A DNA stretch of 6,889 nucleotides from Acidobacteriaceae bacterium (GTDB taxonomy: Bacteria > Acidobacteriota > Terriglobia > Terriglobales > Acidobacteriaceae). Of the stretch, positions 1 to 5,576 are shown piece by piece (the stretch's first letter is position 1; every line of letters starts with the position of its first letter). Made by a program: the position numbers and the translations under genes. The notes under the pieces were generated by a model that worked only from the letters and a program-made list of their open reading frames with translations, was not told the DNA's origin and made no database searches. The stretch is from the NCBI GenBank assembly GCA_003164255.1, contig PLST01000463.1:16336-23224 (forward strand), written 5' to 3'.

Positions 1-114
1 AAATGCCTCGTCGGTCTCAGCGTCCTTCTCCAACCGCGCGATGCGTGCTGCCACGGTCTGGCGGAACCGCGGACTGATCTCATAGCCTTCATTCGTTGCG
101 CAGTTGGTATTCAT
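1..114 (-). CDS. Unrecognised protein, N-terminal 38 residues only
   Basis: A minus-strand reading frame begins with ATG at 114 and stays open to the window edge. The first residues are MNTNCATNEGYEISPRFRQ. A GGAGAG Shine-Dalgarno sequence (126 to 121) lies 6 nt before the ATG, which is strong support for a real start. The visible part has a short polar N-terminus and then a charged stretch, likely helical (about residues 16-35, rich in Arg, Ala, Glu and Lys). It shows no signal peptide or membrane segment, so the product is probably cytoplasmic. I do not recognise the family, and the rest of the gene lies outside the window. It is divergent from the putative small RNA that starts near 203. 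Confidence 0.6.
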   Translation of the reverse strand, partial: MNTNCATNEGYEISPRFRQTVAARIARLEKDAETDEAF

Positions 115-169
115 CGCTGGCTCTCCGGTGTTTTGTGATCAGAGGCTGAAAGTTTTTTCGGGAACGGCC

Positions 170-196
170 TCAAGTTTTTCCCACTGGGGCCGATAT
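170..196 (+). promoter_or_regulatory. Putative FliA (sigma-28) promoter
   Basis: The plus strand carries TCAAGTTT (170-177), exactly 11 nt, then GCCGATAT (189-196). The enterobacterial FliA consensus is TAAAGTTT-N11-GCCGATAA, so each half matches at 7 of 8 positions and the spacing is exact. Transcription would start near 203. No protein-coding gene lies on this strand for about 1.5 kb, but an intrinsic terminator follows about 100 nt downstream. That the host makes a FliA-type sigma factor is inferred. No flagellar gene is in the window. Confidence 0.6.
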
Positions 197-221
197 TAAC
201 GAAGACTCATGAAAGGCGCCA

Positions 222-250
222 GATTACCGAGTAACAGGACTCAGGTAATC
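222..250 (+). other. Hairpin inside the putative small RNA
   Basis: GATTACC (222-228) pairs with GGTAATC (244-250) and GAGT (229-232) pairs with ACTC (239-242). This gives 11 base pairs with a single bulged A (243) and a 6-nt AACAGG loop. It lies between the sigma-28-type promoter and the terminator. As DNA, the GATTACC/GGTAATC dyad could instead be an operator. Confidence 0.55.
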
Positions 251-271
251 CAGTGTACAAAAACGAGACAG

Positions 272-300
272 GGGGCGGAGTCGCGCTCCGTCCCGTTTTT
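272..300 (+). terminator. Intrinsic terminator, plus strand
   Basis: A 9-bp stem pairs GGGGCGGAG (272-280) with CTCCGTCCC (286-294), including one G-U pair, around the loop TCGCG. One G and then five Ts (296-300) follow. The T-tract position favours plus-strand termination. In the other direction a T-run is present but starts 7 nt beyond the stem, so the element may also weakly terminate the leftward vWA transcript ending at 427. The only plus-strand initiation signal seen upstream is the sigma-28-type promoter. Confidence 0.7.
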
Positions 301-426
301 CTATTCGTCGTGTCGATGATGTCGAAGCTCAGTCTGGACTCTGCCCGTGGCATCGTGCCTGAGCGCGCGGCCAATGCTCCACCTTATCGCGCAACTGAGA
401 TGGCCGGCCGTTTCTTCTTGTTAATG

Positions 427-1491
427 TTAGTAATCGTTCTGCGGCGCCACGGCGTAATAGCCCTTGCGCACCTGCACCTTCAGCGAGTCGCCCTGGCATT
501 GAAGCCCGATTCGCCTGAAGGTTCCATCGAGCTTGAGGTTGGTGGGCGTATAGCTGGCAACATACTGCGTGCGCAGTTCATCCTCAATCTGCTGGAAGGC
601 TGCTTCAAGCTTCTTGCTGTTGTTGCCCACATCGATCAGGCGTCCGCCTGTCTCATCGGATATCCGCTTGGCCGCGGAATAGCCACTGTAGCCCATGTTG
701 AACCCGCCATAGAATTGGCGGTCGGCGATCAGAATCACGTAAACGATCACATTGTTCTTTTGCGCGGCGGCAATGGCTTCGCCAATCTTGGTGCGGCTGC
801 CCTGGTCTTCGCCGTCGGTCAGGATGATGATCGCCTTGCGGCCCGTCTCCCGGCTCAACTTTTCGTTGGCTGCAAGGTTGATCGCATCATATAAAAGTGT
901 CCCCTTCGGATCGCCCTGGGTAGGTACCGTACCCCCGCCGGCTCCCGGCATGCCGAATCCACCGTTGCCCCCCGCCGTGTTGATCTCGGCCTTGCTCATC
1001 GCGTGCGATAACTCCCGCGGACTATCGGTAAAGTCCTGCAGCAGGTCAACGTTCACGTCGAACGAGACCAGGAAAGCCTCATCCTTCTGCCGGAGCACAC
1101 GCTGGAGAAACTGGCTGCCTGCGTCCTGCTCCAGGGGCAAAACATTCTGCTGGCTGCCTGAAGTATCCAGCAGAATCCCCAGAGTCAGCGGCTGGCTGGT
1201 CTCAGCCACAAAACTCTTCAGCGTCTGCGGAGATTTGTCTTCTGTCACCGTGCAGTCATTCTTCGTCAAATGTGGAACCAGTTCCCCGTTTTTGTCCTTG
1301 ACCGTAAAGAACAGGTCCACCAGGTTTACGTTTACCTTCAAGGTGGCCACAGCCGTCTCATCCGCCACGGGGGCCGGGGCGTTGCTCACTGGAGACTCAT
1401 CCGGCGACGGCGCCAGTTGAGCCCACCCCGCCGGGGCCAGGCCCGTCAGGCCGAGAAGCAAAACAGCGATTCTAAAGTGGGCTCTCATCAT
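427..1491 (-). CDS. Secreted vWA-domain protein, acidobacterial VWFA-related family
   Basis: This 354-aa protein has an N-terminal signal peptide (hydrophobic residues 8-20, likely cleavage after Ala24) and a Pro/Ala-rich linker (about 25-48). A beta-rich segment (about 50-98) precedes a von Willebrand factor A fold (about 102-310). The MIDAS metal site is intact: D109-T-S111-G-S113, T198 in GTLLYDAI, and D226 in LTDGED. A glycine-rich insert sits at about 172-190. The C-terminus has the VRKGYY motif (341-346) common to this family. Function is not established; metal-dependent protein binding outside the cytoplasm is inferred. The start is either of two adjacent ATGs (1491 or 1488). A weak GAGA lies 2 nt from the first and 5 nt from the second, favouring 1488. 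It is divergent from a paralogue at 1706. Confidence 0.9.
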   Translation of the reverse strand: MMRAHFRIAVLLLGLTGLAPAGWAQLAPSPDESPVSNAPAPVADETAVATLKVNVNLVDLFFTVKDKNGELVPHLTKNDCTVTEDKSPQTLKSFVAETSQPLTLGILLDTSGSQQNVLPLEQDAGSQFLQRVLRQKDEAFLVSFDVNVDLLQDFTDSPRELSHAMSKAEINTAGGNGGFGMPGAGGGTVPTQGDPKGTLLYDAINLAANEKLSRETGRKAIIILTDGEDQGSRTKIGEAIAAAQKNNVIVYVILIADRQFYGGFNMGYSGYSAAKRISDETGGRLIDVGNNSKKLEAAFQQIEDELRTQYVASYTPTNLKLDGTFRRIGLQCQGDSLKVQVRKGYYAVAPQNDY

Positions 1492-1510
1492 GTTCTCAGT
1501 GGGCTCTCAT
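1476..1510. repeat. 13-bp direct repeat at the vWA gene start
   Basis: AGTGGGCTCTCAT occurs at 1476-1488 and again at 1498-1510, a period of 22 bp. The inner copy contains the start codon and first codons of the minus-strand vWA gene. The outer copy supplies an extra ATG that is out of frame and meets a stop after four codons. It looks like a small local duplication over the translation start. Confidence 0.7.
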
Positions 1511-1582
1511 TCTGATCTGATAGACGGGAAAGACGCTGCTTAGAAAGCATACGCCAACTCTTTCTCTGCCCGTTGGCAACCT

Positions 1583-1597
1583 GCGCCGGCCCGGCGC
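1583..1597. repeat. GC-rich dyad in the divergent vWA intergenic region
   Basis: GCGCCG (1583-1588) and CGGCGC (1592-1597) form a perfect inverted repeat around 3 nt. It lies in the 1511-1705 gap between the two divergent vWA genes. A second, looser dyad, GCCAAC/GTTGGC (1553-1558 and 1572-1577), is nearby. Either could bind a regulator or fold in the 5' leader of the plus-strand gene. I see no convincing -35/-10 pair in this gap on either strand. Confidence 0.35.
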
Positions 1598-1705
1598 GTC
1601 TGATACTCTGACAGGTGCAGCCCTGCTGGCTGGCCAGGCCGGTACGGCATGACCCCGCAAGCCGCCGAACGGCAGGAATATGCGGTCTGGGAGGACTAAA
1701 ACCCT

Positions 1706-3037
1706 GTGATGCCTGGTTTTAAAGCAATTGCGCTGACGGCGCTCTTCGGTGCGAGCCTGGCCCTGAGCCCCATAGCTCGGACCCAAACGCAGCAGACTAC
1801 GGTTCCAGACGCACCCGCGCCCCAGGCAGCTCCTCCGCTGACCGGCGACGGCCCCATTACCCCCGGCAAAGGCGCCCAGGGTACGCCCGGCGCTCCAAAT
1901 GAGCCGGCCGATGGCGCCGATTCGTCTTCCACCAACTCCTCCGCCTCAAAGGACGCAGCTCCTCAACAGACGCCGCCCGTCCAACCCCCGCCTGCCAAAG
2001 ATGACTTCCAGGCAACGGCTCCTGCTCTGGGTGCGGCTGGCGTAACCACCTTCGTCCAGAACGTAAACTTCGTTGAAGTTCCGGTCATCGTGAAGGACTC
2101 AAAAGGCAAGCAGGTGGCTGGCCTCACCTACCGCGACTTCAAGGTGTTTGAGAACAACACTCGCGAAGTGCTGCGGACCTTCAGCGTGGACCCCACCCCG
2201 CTCTCCGTGGCGTTTGTCATTGACCAGAGCCTCACCTCAGACGTCATGAACAAGGTGAATGAATCGCTCGGCGCGATCCAGGGCGCACTCACTCCCTACG
2301 ACGAGGTGGCGATCTTTACGTACAACAATGGCCCCAAGGAGTGGACCGGATTTACCGGAGCCGAGGGCGGACGCGTACCCGCGGTGCTGGCATTGGCCAA
2401 GGCTACCGGCTCCGATGAGCAGGTGCCCATCAACAGCGGTCCCCTTGCCGGGTGCAACATCCGCGAAAATGGCAACTGCGTCGATCCAAATCTGCAGCCG
2501 GGGCGCTCGGCAGGCAACGGATCGTTCATTTCCATTCCCAAGGAAATCCATACCCTCAACGATGCCATTTTCGCCGCGGCCAAGGAACTCTCCACCCGGC
2601 CCAAGGAACGGCTCCGCATCATCTACGTCATCTCCGACGGCAAGGAGTATGGCAGCAAGGCGACGTTGAAGGAAGTCATCAAGTTTCTGCAGACCAACAA
2701 GATCGCGGTCTATGCTACGGGAGTCGGCGCCTCCGCTGTTTGGGGTGAAGGCTACGTCAGCCGCCTCCACCTGCCCTTCACCATGTACGACAACATCCTG
2801 TTCAAGTACACCTACGCCACTGGTGGCGATTTCGACTCGGAGCGCGGCGTCAACGGCATTGAAAAAAGTTACGCCAAAATTGCCGATGAGGCCCGCAACC
2901 AGTACACTCTCGGCTACCTGAGCCATGAGTCTATCTACGACGGCAAATATCGCCAAATCGACGTGCATGTGGACCTGCCGGGTCTGGATGTGATCGCCAA
3001 GAAGGGCTACTACCCGTCCGCGCAGGACTACAAATAG
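1706..3037 (+). CDS. Secreted vWA-domain protein with variant MIDAS motif
   Basis: This 443-aa paralogue of the divergent vWA protein has a signal peptide (hydrophobic residues 6-21), a long low-complexity Pro/Ala/Ser/Gln linker (about 27-110), a beta-rich segment (about 115-160) and a vWA domain (about 166-405). The metal site reads D173-Q-S175-L-T177, with Thr in place of the usual last Ser. T283 (HTLNDAI) and D311 (ISDGKE) supply the other positions. The domain has an extra loop with Cys250 and Cys258, possibly a disulfide, and the protein ends with the family AKKGYY motif (431-436). GGGAGG at 1689-1694 lies 11 nt from GTG 1706 and 14 nt from ATG 1709, slightly favouring GTG. The role is unknown. 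Exported location and metal-dependent ligand binding are inferred. Confidence 0.9.
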   Translation: MMPGFKAIALTALFGASLALSPIARTQTQQTTVPDAPAPQAAPPLTGDGPITPGKGAQGTPGAPNEPADGADSSSTNSSASKDAAPQQTPPVQPPPAKDDFQATAPALGAAGVTTFVQNVNFVEVPVIVKDSKGKQVAGLTYRDFKVFENNTREVLRTFSVDPTPLSVAFVIDQSLTSDVMNKVNESLGAIQGALTPYDEVAIFTYNNGPKEWTGFTGAEGGRVPAVLALAKATGSDEQVPINSGPLAGCNIRENGNCVDPNLQPGRSAGNGSFISIPKEIHTLNDAIFAAAKELSTRPKERLRIIYVISDGKEYGSKATLKEVIKFLQTNKIAVYATGVGASAVWGEGYVSRLHLPFTMYDNILFKYTYATGGDFDSERGVNGIEKSYAKIADEARNQYTLGYLSHESIYDGKYRQIDVHVDLPGLDVIAKKGYYPSAQDYK

Positions 3038-3067
3038 CGTGAATCATCCTGGCGTGCGTCAGCTCGC

Positions 3068-3913
3068 ATGAACGCCGCGGGTGCTTCGGCAGGGATCGGC
3101 CTGTGTTCCGCCGCTTCGTGGGGCGGAGCGGACTTTGTTGGCGGAATGGGCGCACGCAGAGCTCCCGCTCTTCTGGTAGTGGCTTCAGGACACATCTTTT
3201 CTTTCTTTCTGTTGCTGGGCTATTGCCTGACCATCCGTCTGCACCTGCCCGATCAGCATTCTCTGCTGTTTGCCATGCTGGGCGGCTTTGAAGGGTCCAT
3301 TGCCCTGGCTATCTTTTATCGCGCGCTGGCCATGGGCGCCATGGGACTTACCGCTGCGCTCACCGGCGTGCTCACCGCCCTCGTGCCCGTGGGCTTTTCC
3401 TTCTTCACAGACGGATTGCCGAGACCGCTCAGCGCCGCGGGTCTCGCAGCAGGGCTGGTCGCCATCTGGTTGATCACCCATGCGCCCCAGAAAGAGGGCC
3501 CGTCCACTCCTCCCGCCGCACTCATGCTGGGTGCGCTTGCCGGCACTCTCTTTGGCGCCCAACTGATTCTCTTTAAAATCGCCAGTCCGGGCGGCGTGGT
3601 TGCCACCATGACCGCAGGGCGTGCGGCTGGCGGCCTGGCCATGGTCCTCGTCATCCTGGTGGCGCCCCCAAAAGGAGAATGGAAGGGCTTTTGGGGCATG
3701 GGGATCCTGGCGGGATTATTGGATACAGCAGGGAATCTCTTCTACCTGCGTGCCGCGCAACTGGGACGACTGGATGTGGCTGCCGTTGTCTGTTCTCTCT
3801 ATCCAGCCGGCACTATCCTGCTGGCTGCCCTGGTGCTGCGCGAGCGGCCCACCAGCCGCCAGATCACCGGCATGGCGCTTGCGCTGGGCGCCGTCGTGCT
3901 CCTGAGTCTTTAA
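3068..3913 (+). CDS. EamA/DMT-family membrane transporter
   Basis: A 281-aa, very hydrophobic protein with about ten predicted membrane segments in two repeated halves, as in drug/metabolite transporters of the EamA type. The first half carries FYRALAMGAMGLTAALTGV (83-101). The second carries FYLRAAQLGRLDVAAVVCSL (225-244), then PAGTILLAALVLRERPTSRQ (246-265), the usual second EamA signature ending in an Arg-Glu-Arg turn before the last helix. The substrate cannot be told from sequence; amino acids, metabolites or drugs are typical. The start is ATG 3068, the only start codon available after an in-frame TAG at 3035. There is no clear Shine-Dalgarno, so translation may be coupled to the vWA gene ending 30 nt upstream, with which it is probably co-transcribed. 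Confidence 0.88.
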   Translation: MNAAGASAGIGLCSAASWGGADFVGGMGARRAPALLVVASGHIFSFFLLLGYCLTIRLHLPDQHSLLFAMLGGFEGSIALAIFYRALAMGAMGLTAALTGVLTALVPVGFSFFTDGLPRPLSAAGLAAGLVAIWLITHAPQKEGPSTPPAALMLGALAGTLFGAQLILFKIASPGGVVATMTAGRAAGGLAMVLVILVAPPKGEWKGFWGMGILAGLLDTAGNLFYLRAAQLGRLDVAAVVCSLYPAGTILLAALVLRERPTSRQITGMALALGAVVLLSL

Positions 3914-3952
3914 AAGACAATATTTCCCTCGCCGAACCGGGCACACGCACAA

Positions 3953-3976
3953 AGACCTGTGCCGAAGCACAGGTCT
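3953..3976. terminator. Strong hairpin between convergent genes, likely bidirectional terminator
   Basis: AGACCTGTGC (3953-3962) pairs perfectly with GCACAGGTCT (3967-3976), a 10-bp stem. On the minus strand the loop is TTCG closed by C-G, the very stable cUUCGg tetraloop; on the plus strand it is CGAA. It lies between the transporter ending at 3913 (+) and tatA ending at 4059 (-), where a shared terminator is expected. T-tracts are short on both sides (TTTG on minus, CTTTTG a few nt later on plus). It could also be a dispersed REP-like element. Confidence 0.6.
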
Positions 3977-3992
3977 ACAGATCTTTTGATAA

Positions 3993-4014
3993 GCTCTGAA
4001 CCGGTCAGCAGAGC
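3993..4014. repeat. Second dyad downstream of tatA
   Basis: GCTCTG (3993-3998) and CAGAGC (4009-4014) are inverted around a 10-nt spacer in the 3' region of tatA. No T-tract follows directly. It may stabilise the tatA mRNA end or be fortuitous. The rest of 3914-4058 holds G-runs and C-runs and no gene. Confidence 0.3.
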
Positions 4015-4058
4015 CAGTCTTGAAAACCGGCTGCAAGGGGGTCTTGGGGGCCCCGTCC

Positions 4059-4301
4059 TTAGTCCTTCCGGACGATCTGGGGCTCGACAGGAGCCGCAGG
4101 AGGGGGCGGCGGCGGAGCGGCAGCCTGCTGCACGTTCTGCGCCGGCGGCGGTGGATCGCTGATGCCGCGAATGCCTTCCTTGAAGCCCTTTAATCCCTCG
4201 CCCAGCCCTTTGCCCAACTCTGGCAGCCGCTTGGCGCCAAACAGCAGAAACGCAACCACGGCCAATACGATCAGATGCCATGGCTGAAGTAGATCGCCCA
4301 T
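4059..4301 (-). CDS. tatA: Sec-independent protein translocase subunit TatA
   Basis: An 80-aa TatA-family protein, the pore-forming or membrane-weakening component of the twin-arginine system that exports folded proteins. It has a short N-tail MGDLLQPWHL, one membrane helix (about 10-21), the hinge FGAKRLPELG (21-30) and an amphipathic helix GKGLGEGLKGFKEGIRG (30-46). A proline/alanine-rich tail (50-70) ends in VRKD. His9 takes the place of the polar residue corresponding to Gln8 of E. coli TatA. ATG 4301 is chosen because GGAGGA (4314 to 4309) lies 7 nt before it and it gives the canonical N-terminus; the open frame upstream to 4346 is not TatA-like. No tatC is nearby. A decayed second copy lies directly upstream. 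Confidence 0.93.
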   Translation of the reverse strand: MGDLLQPWHLIVLAVVAFLLFGAKRLPELGKGLGEGLKGFKEGIRGISDPPPPAQNVQQAAAPPPPPPAAPVEPQIVRKD

Positions 4302-4402
4302 TACTCTATCCTCCGTGCGCCCCAAAAAACCGGCACACATGCTCACCGATTATTGTCGCACATAACCGCATCTCGGCGCAGGAGTGGCGTTTTCAACGAG
4401 CC

Positions 4403-4480
4403 TTGCGCTTCCTCGAGGAATCGCAGGCACCGAACTACAGGCAATACCACCAGATGCCAGGGACTTACCAGACCCCCAAT
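4403..4480 (-). pseudogene. Degenerate tatA duplicate (N-terminal remnant)
   Basis: Read from 4480 on the minus strand, the frame gives GGLVSPWHLVVLPVV after an initial ATT codon. Ten of these 15 residues match the intact TatA just downstream (G, L, PWHL, VL, VV). At DNA level, 22 of 27 bases match between 4433-4459 and 4254-4280. An AAGGAG ribosome site (4492 to 4487) sits exactly 6 nt before the ATT, so the original ATG appears to have mutated to ATT. After codon 16 the hinge and amphipathic helix are no longer recognisable, and the frame ends at 4343. I infer a tandem tatA duplicate in decay. Use of ATT as a rare start is possible but would not restore a TatA. Confidence 0.6.
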
Positions 4481-4727
4481 CGCATTCTCCTTGCGCACTC
4501 GAGCGGGAGCGCTTGACGGCCTGAGGCCCGGTCCGATGTCAGGTTGAAGTCCGGCCGGCCTCATTCCCTACCAAACTTTCCCCTCAGGAATCTTTCAGGC
4601 CTGTTCCAGTTCGCACCTCTATTCCCAACCGTCCATAGATTGGGTCAACTACATCTAAAGTCATATTGATGCAACCCGCCTTGGGGGTAGAACCTATCCC
4701 TTAACAGGACAAAGCAGTCGCGAGAGC

Positions 4728-4733
4728 TATACT
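4728..4733 (+). promoter_or_regulatory. Candidate -10 element for the zinc-ribbon gene
   Basis: TATACT (4728-4733) matches the housekeeping -10 consensus TATAAT at 5 of 6 positions and lies 34 nt before the GTG start at 4767. The best -35-like hexamer, TTAACA (4701-4706), is 21 nt upstream, longer than the ideal 17. The call is therefore tentative. The rest of 4493-4727 shows no gene or obvious structure. Confidence 0.3.
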
Positions 4734-4766
4734 TTGCCCAAGCTACCGTTTGAAAGGAGCTTTCCC

Positions 4767-5006
4767 GTGGGCGGTTTTCTTCAACCCATGCATCTTCTTG
4801 TCCTGGCCATCATGGCGGTTCTTTTTTACCTTGTCCTCCGCTCGGCAGGCTCCGCCATCAAGGTGATAACCCAGCCAAAGCCGCCAACGCAGCTCTGGGT
4901 CGATCCCTCCCAGCCAATGCTCAAACAGTGCAGGGAATGTGGGGAGCAAATCGCCAAAGATGCTGAAATTTGCCCCATGTGCAAGGGCCGGCAACTGGGA
5001 TTGTGA
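4767..5006 (+). CDS. Small membrane-anchored zinc-ribbon protein with TatA-like N-terminus
   Basis: A 79-aa protein. Residues 2-21 (GGFLQPMHLLVLAIMAVLFY) match the neighbouring TatA at 11 of 20 positions, including the QPxHL core and His9, and form one membrane helix. The TatA hinge (FGxKxLPELG) is absent. The chain passes through a short linker (about 25-50) to a zinc ribbon, C55-x2-C58-x10-C69-x2-C72, and ends shortly after. GTG 4767 is chosen because AAAGGAG (4753-4759) sits 7 nt upstream and it begins at the TatA-like VGGF; an in-frame TTG at 4734 has no ribosome site. By analogy the zinc ribbon would face the cytoplasm. The function is unknown: a modified TatA paralogue, a Tat accessory factor, or an unrelated anchor that resembles TatA. 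Confidence 0.75.
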   Translation: MGGFLQPMHLLVLAIMAVLFYLVLRSAGSAIKVITQPKPPTQLWVDPSQPMLKQCRECGEQIAKDAEICPMCKGRQLGL

Positions 5007-5129
5007 GGAAAGGGCAAGCGCTGAGTCCAGTGCGGTGCATATTTGCCCAGCTCACAGACGGCGCCCGCCAAAGGCATAAATCTCCAAACTCCGCAGAGAT
5101 TCCCCGCCTCTCCTACTCGCTCATCACAA

Positions 5130-5576
5130 TCAATTCACCTGGGCTGGCTTACCCAGCCGCTCCGTCACCATCGCATAGAACGTGCGCAGATCTTCCTCTT
5201 CGCCCTCGGTCAGCCGCCGAAAAACCTTCATCAGCGGAAACACCCTGGAGCCACGCACGTCGATGGCTGGAACCGCTGCCATGCCGCCCGGATACTGCGT
5301 CATCTCCCACACACCGGCGTAGCGCCGCCGCAACACTTCTCCCAGGTAGCTGCCCCACAAGCGCACTTCAAAATCCAAATCCAGTTCCGGGCTCTCGCCC
5401 ACCCGCACCAGGACCTCGTCGAGACCGTCAATCGACTCCGAACTGAAATCCAGCTTCTGCGCAAATTGGTCGCGGCCCAGCTCGGCCGCCGCCCGGGCAT
5501 AGCCCTCCATCATCGACCCCAAATCAGGAAAGGAGGCCGACTCCAGCTTTTTGCGCAAATCAGAAGCGTTTTTCAT
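5130..5576 (-). CDS. Uncharacterised cytoplasmic protein, possibly DUF3806-like
   Basis: A 148-aa soluble, acidic protein without signal peptide or membrane helix. The N-terminal third is helical and polar. A central segment, LWGSYLGEVLRRRYAGVW (73-90), is followed by a likely beta strand AIDVRGSRVFPLMKVFRRL (104-122) and a charged helical tail with EGEEEDLRTFYAMV (124-137). The pattern of 'GxYLGEVL…W' then 'VFPL…R…EG' reminds me of DUF3806 proteins, but I cannot confirm this. Start ATG 5576 has only a weak GAG about 6 nt upstream. The gene is divergent from the thioredoxin-fold gene, 117 nt away, and may share its regulatory region. I assign no function. Confidence 0.75.
   Translation of the reverse strand: MKNASDLRKKLESASFPDLGSMMEGYARAAAELGRDQFAQKLDFSSESIDGLDEVLVRVGESPELDLDFEVRLWGSYLGEVLRRRYAGVWEMTQYPGGMAAVPAIDVRGSRVFPLMKVFRRLTEGEEEDLRTFYAMVTERLGKPAQVN

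Larger units (their letters stand above)
203..302 (+). ncRNA. Putative sigma-28-dependent small RNA (about 100 nt)
   Basis: This is inferred from three signals in order: a FliA-type promoter (170-196), an 11-bp hairpin with one bulge (222-250), and an intrinsic terminator (272-300). The transcript would have a short single-stranded 5' end (203-221), the first hairpin, an A-rich single-stranded linker (251-271) and the terminator stem with its U tail. No convincing ORF fits. The only ATG frame (209-319) lacks a ribosome site and runs through the terminator. ACAGG occurs twice, in the first hairpin loop (234-238) and at the foot of the terminator stem (268-272). The function is unknown, with base-pairing to flagellar or motility mRNAs or protein titration as guesses. 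I do not recognise a named RNA family. Acidobacterial motifs such as Acido-1 should be compared. Confidence 0.45.

Noticed and set aside
209..319. 36-codon ORF from ATG 209 in the putative small RNA
   Set aside because: It has no ribosome site, runs through the terminator stem and T-tract, and gives a composition unlike a real protein.
253..894. 213-aa plus-strand ORF
   Set aside because: It is antisense to the vWA gene and overlaps the terminator. It is a GC-rich frame shadow, with a poor start and no recognisable family.
1496..1786. 96-aa minus-strand ORF across the divergent vWA intergenic region
   Set aside because: It overlaps the start of the plus-strand vWA gene, has an Arg/Pro-rich random-looking composition and no ribosome site that I can see.
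2237..2968. 243-aa minus-strand ORF
   Set aside because: It lies wholly inside the plus-strand vWA gene and has the look of a mirror frame of GC-rich coding DNA.
4302..4346. 15-residue N-terminal extension of TatA
   Set aside because: ATG 4301 has an ideal GGAGGA and gives the canonical short TatA N-terminus. The extension places the membrane segment unusually deep.
4734..4766. TTG-started N-terminal extension of the zinc-ribbon protein
   Set aside because: There is no ribosome site before TTG 4734. AAAGGAG is correctly placed for GTG 4767, which also matches the TatA-type start.
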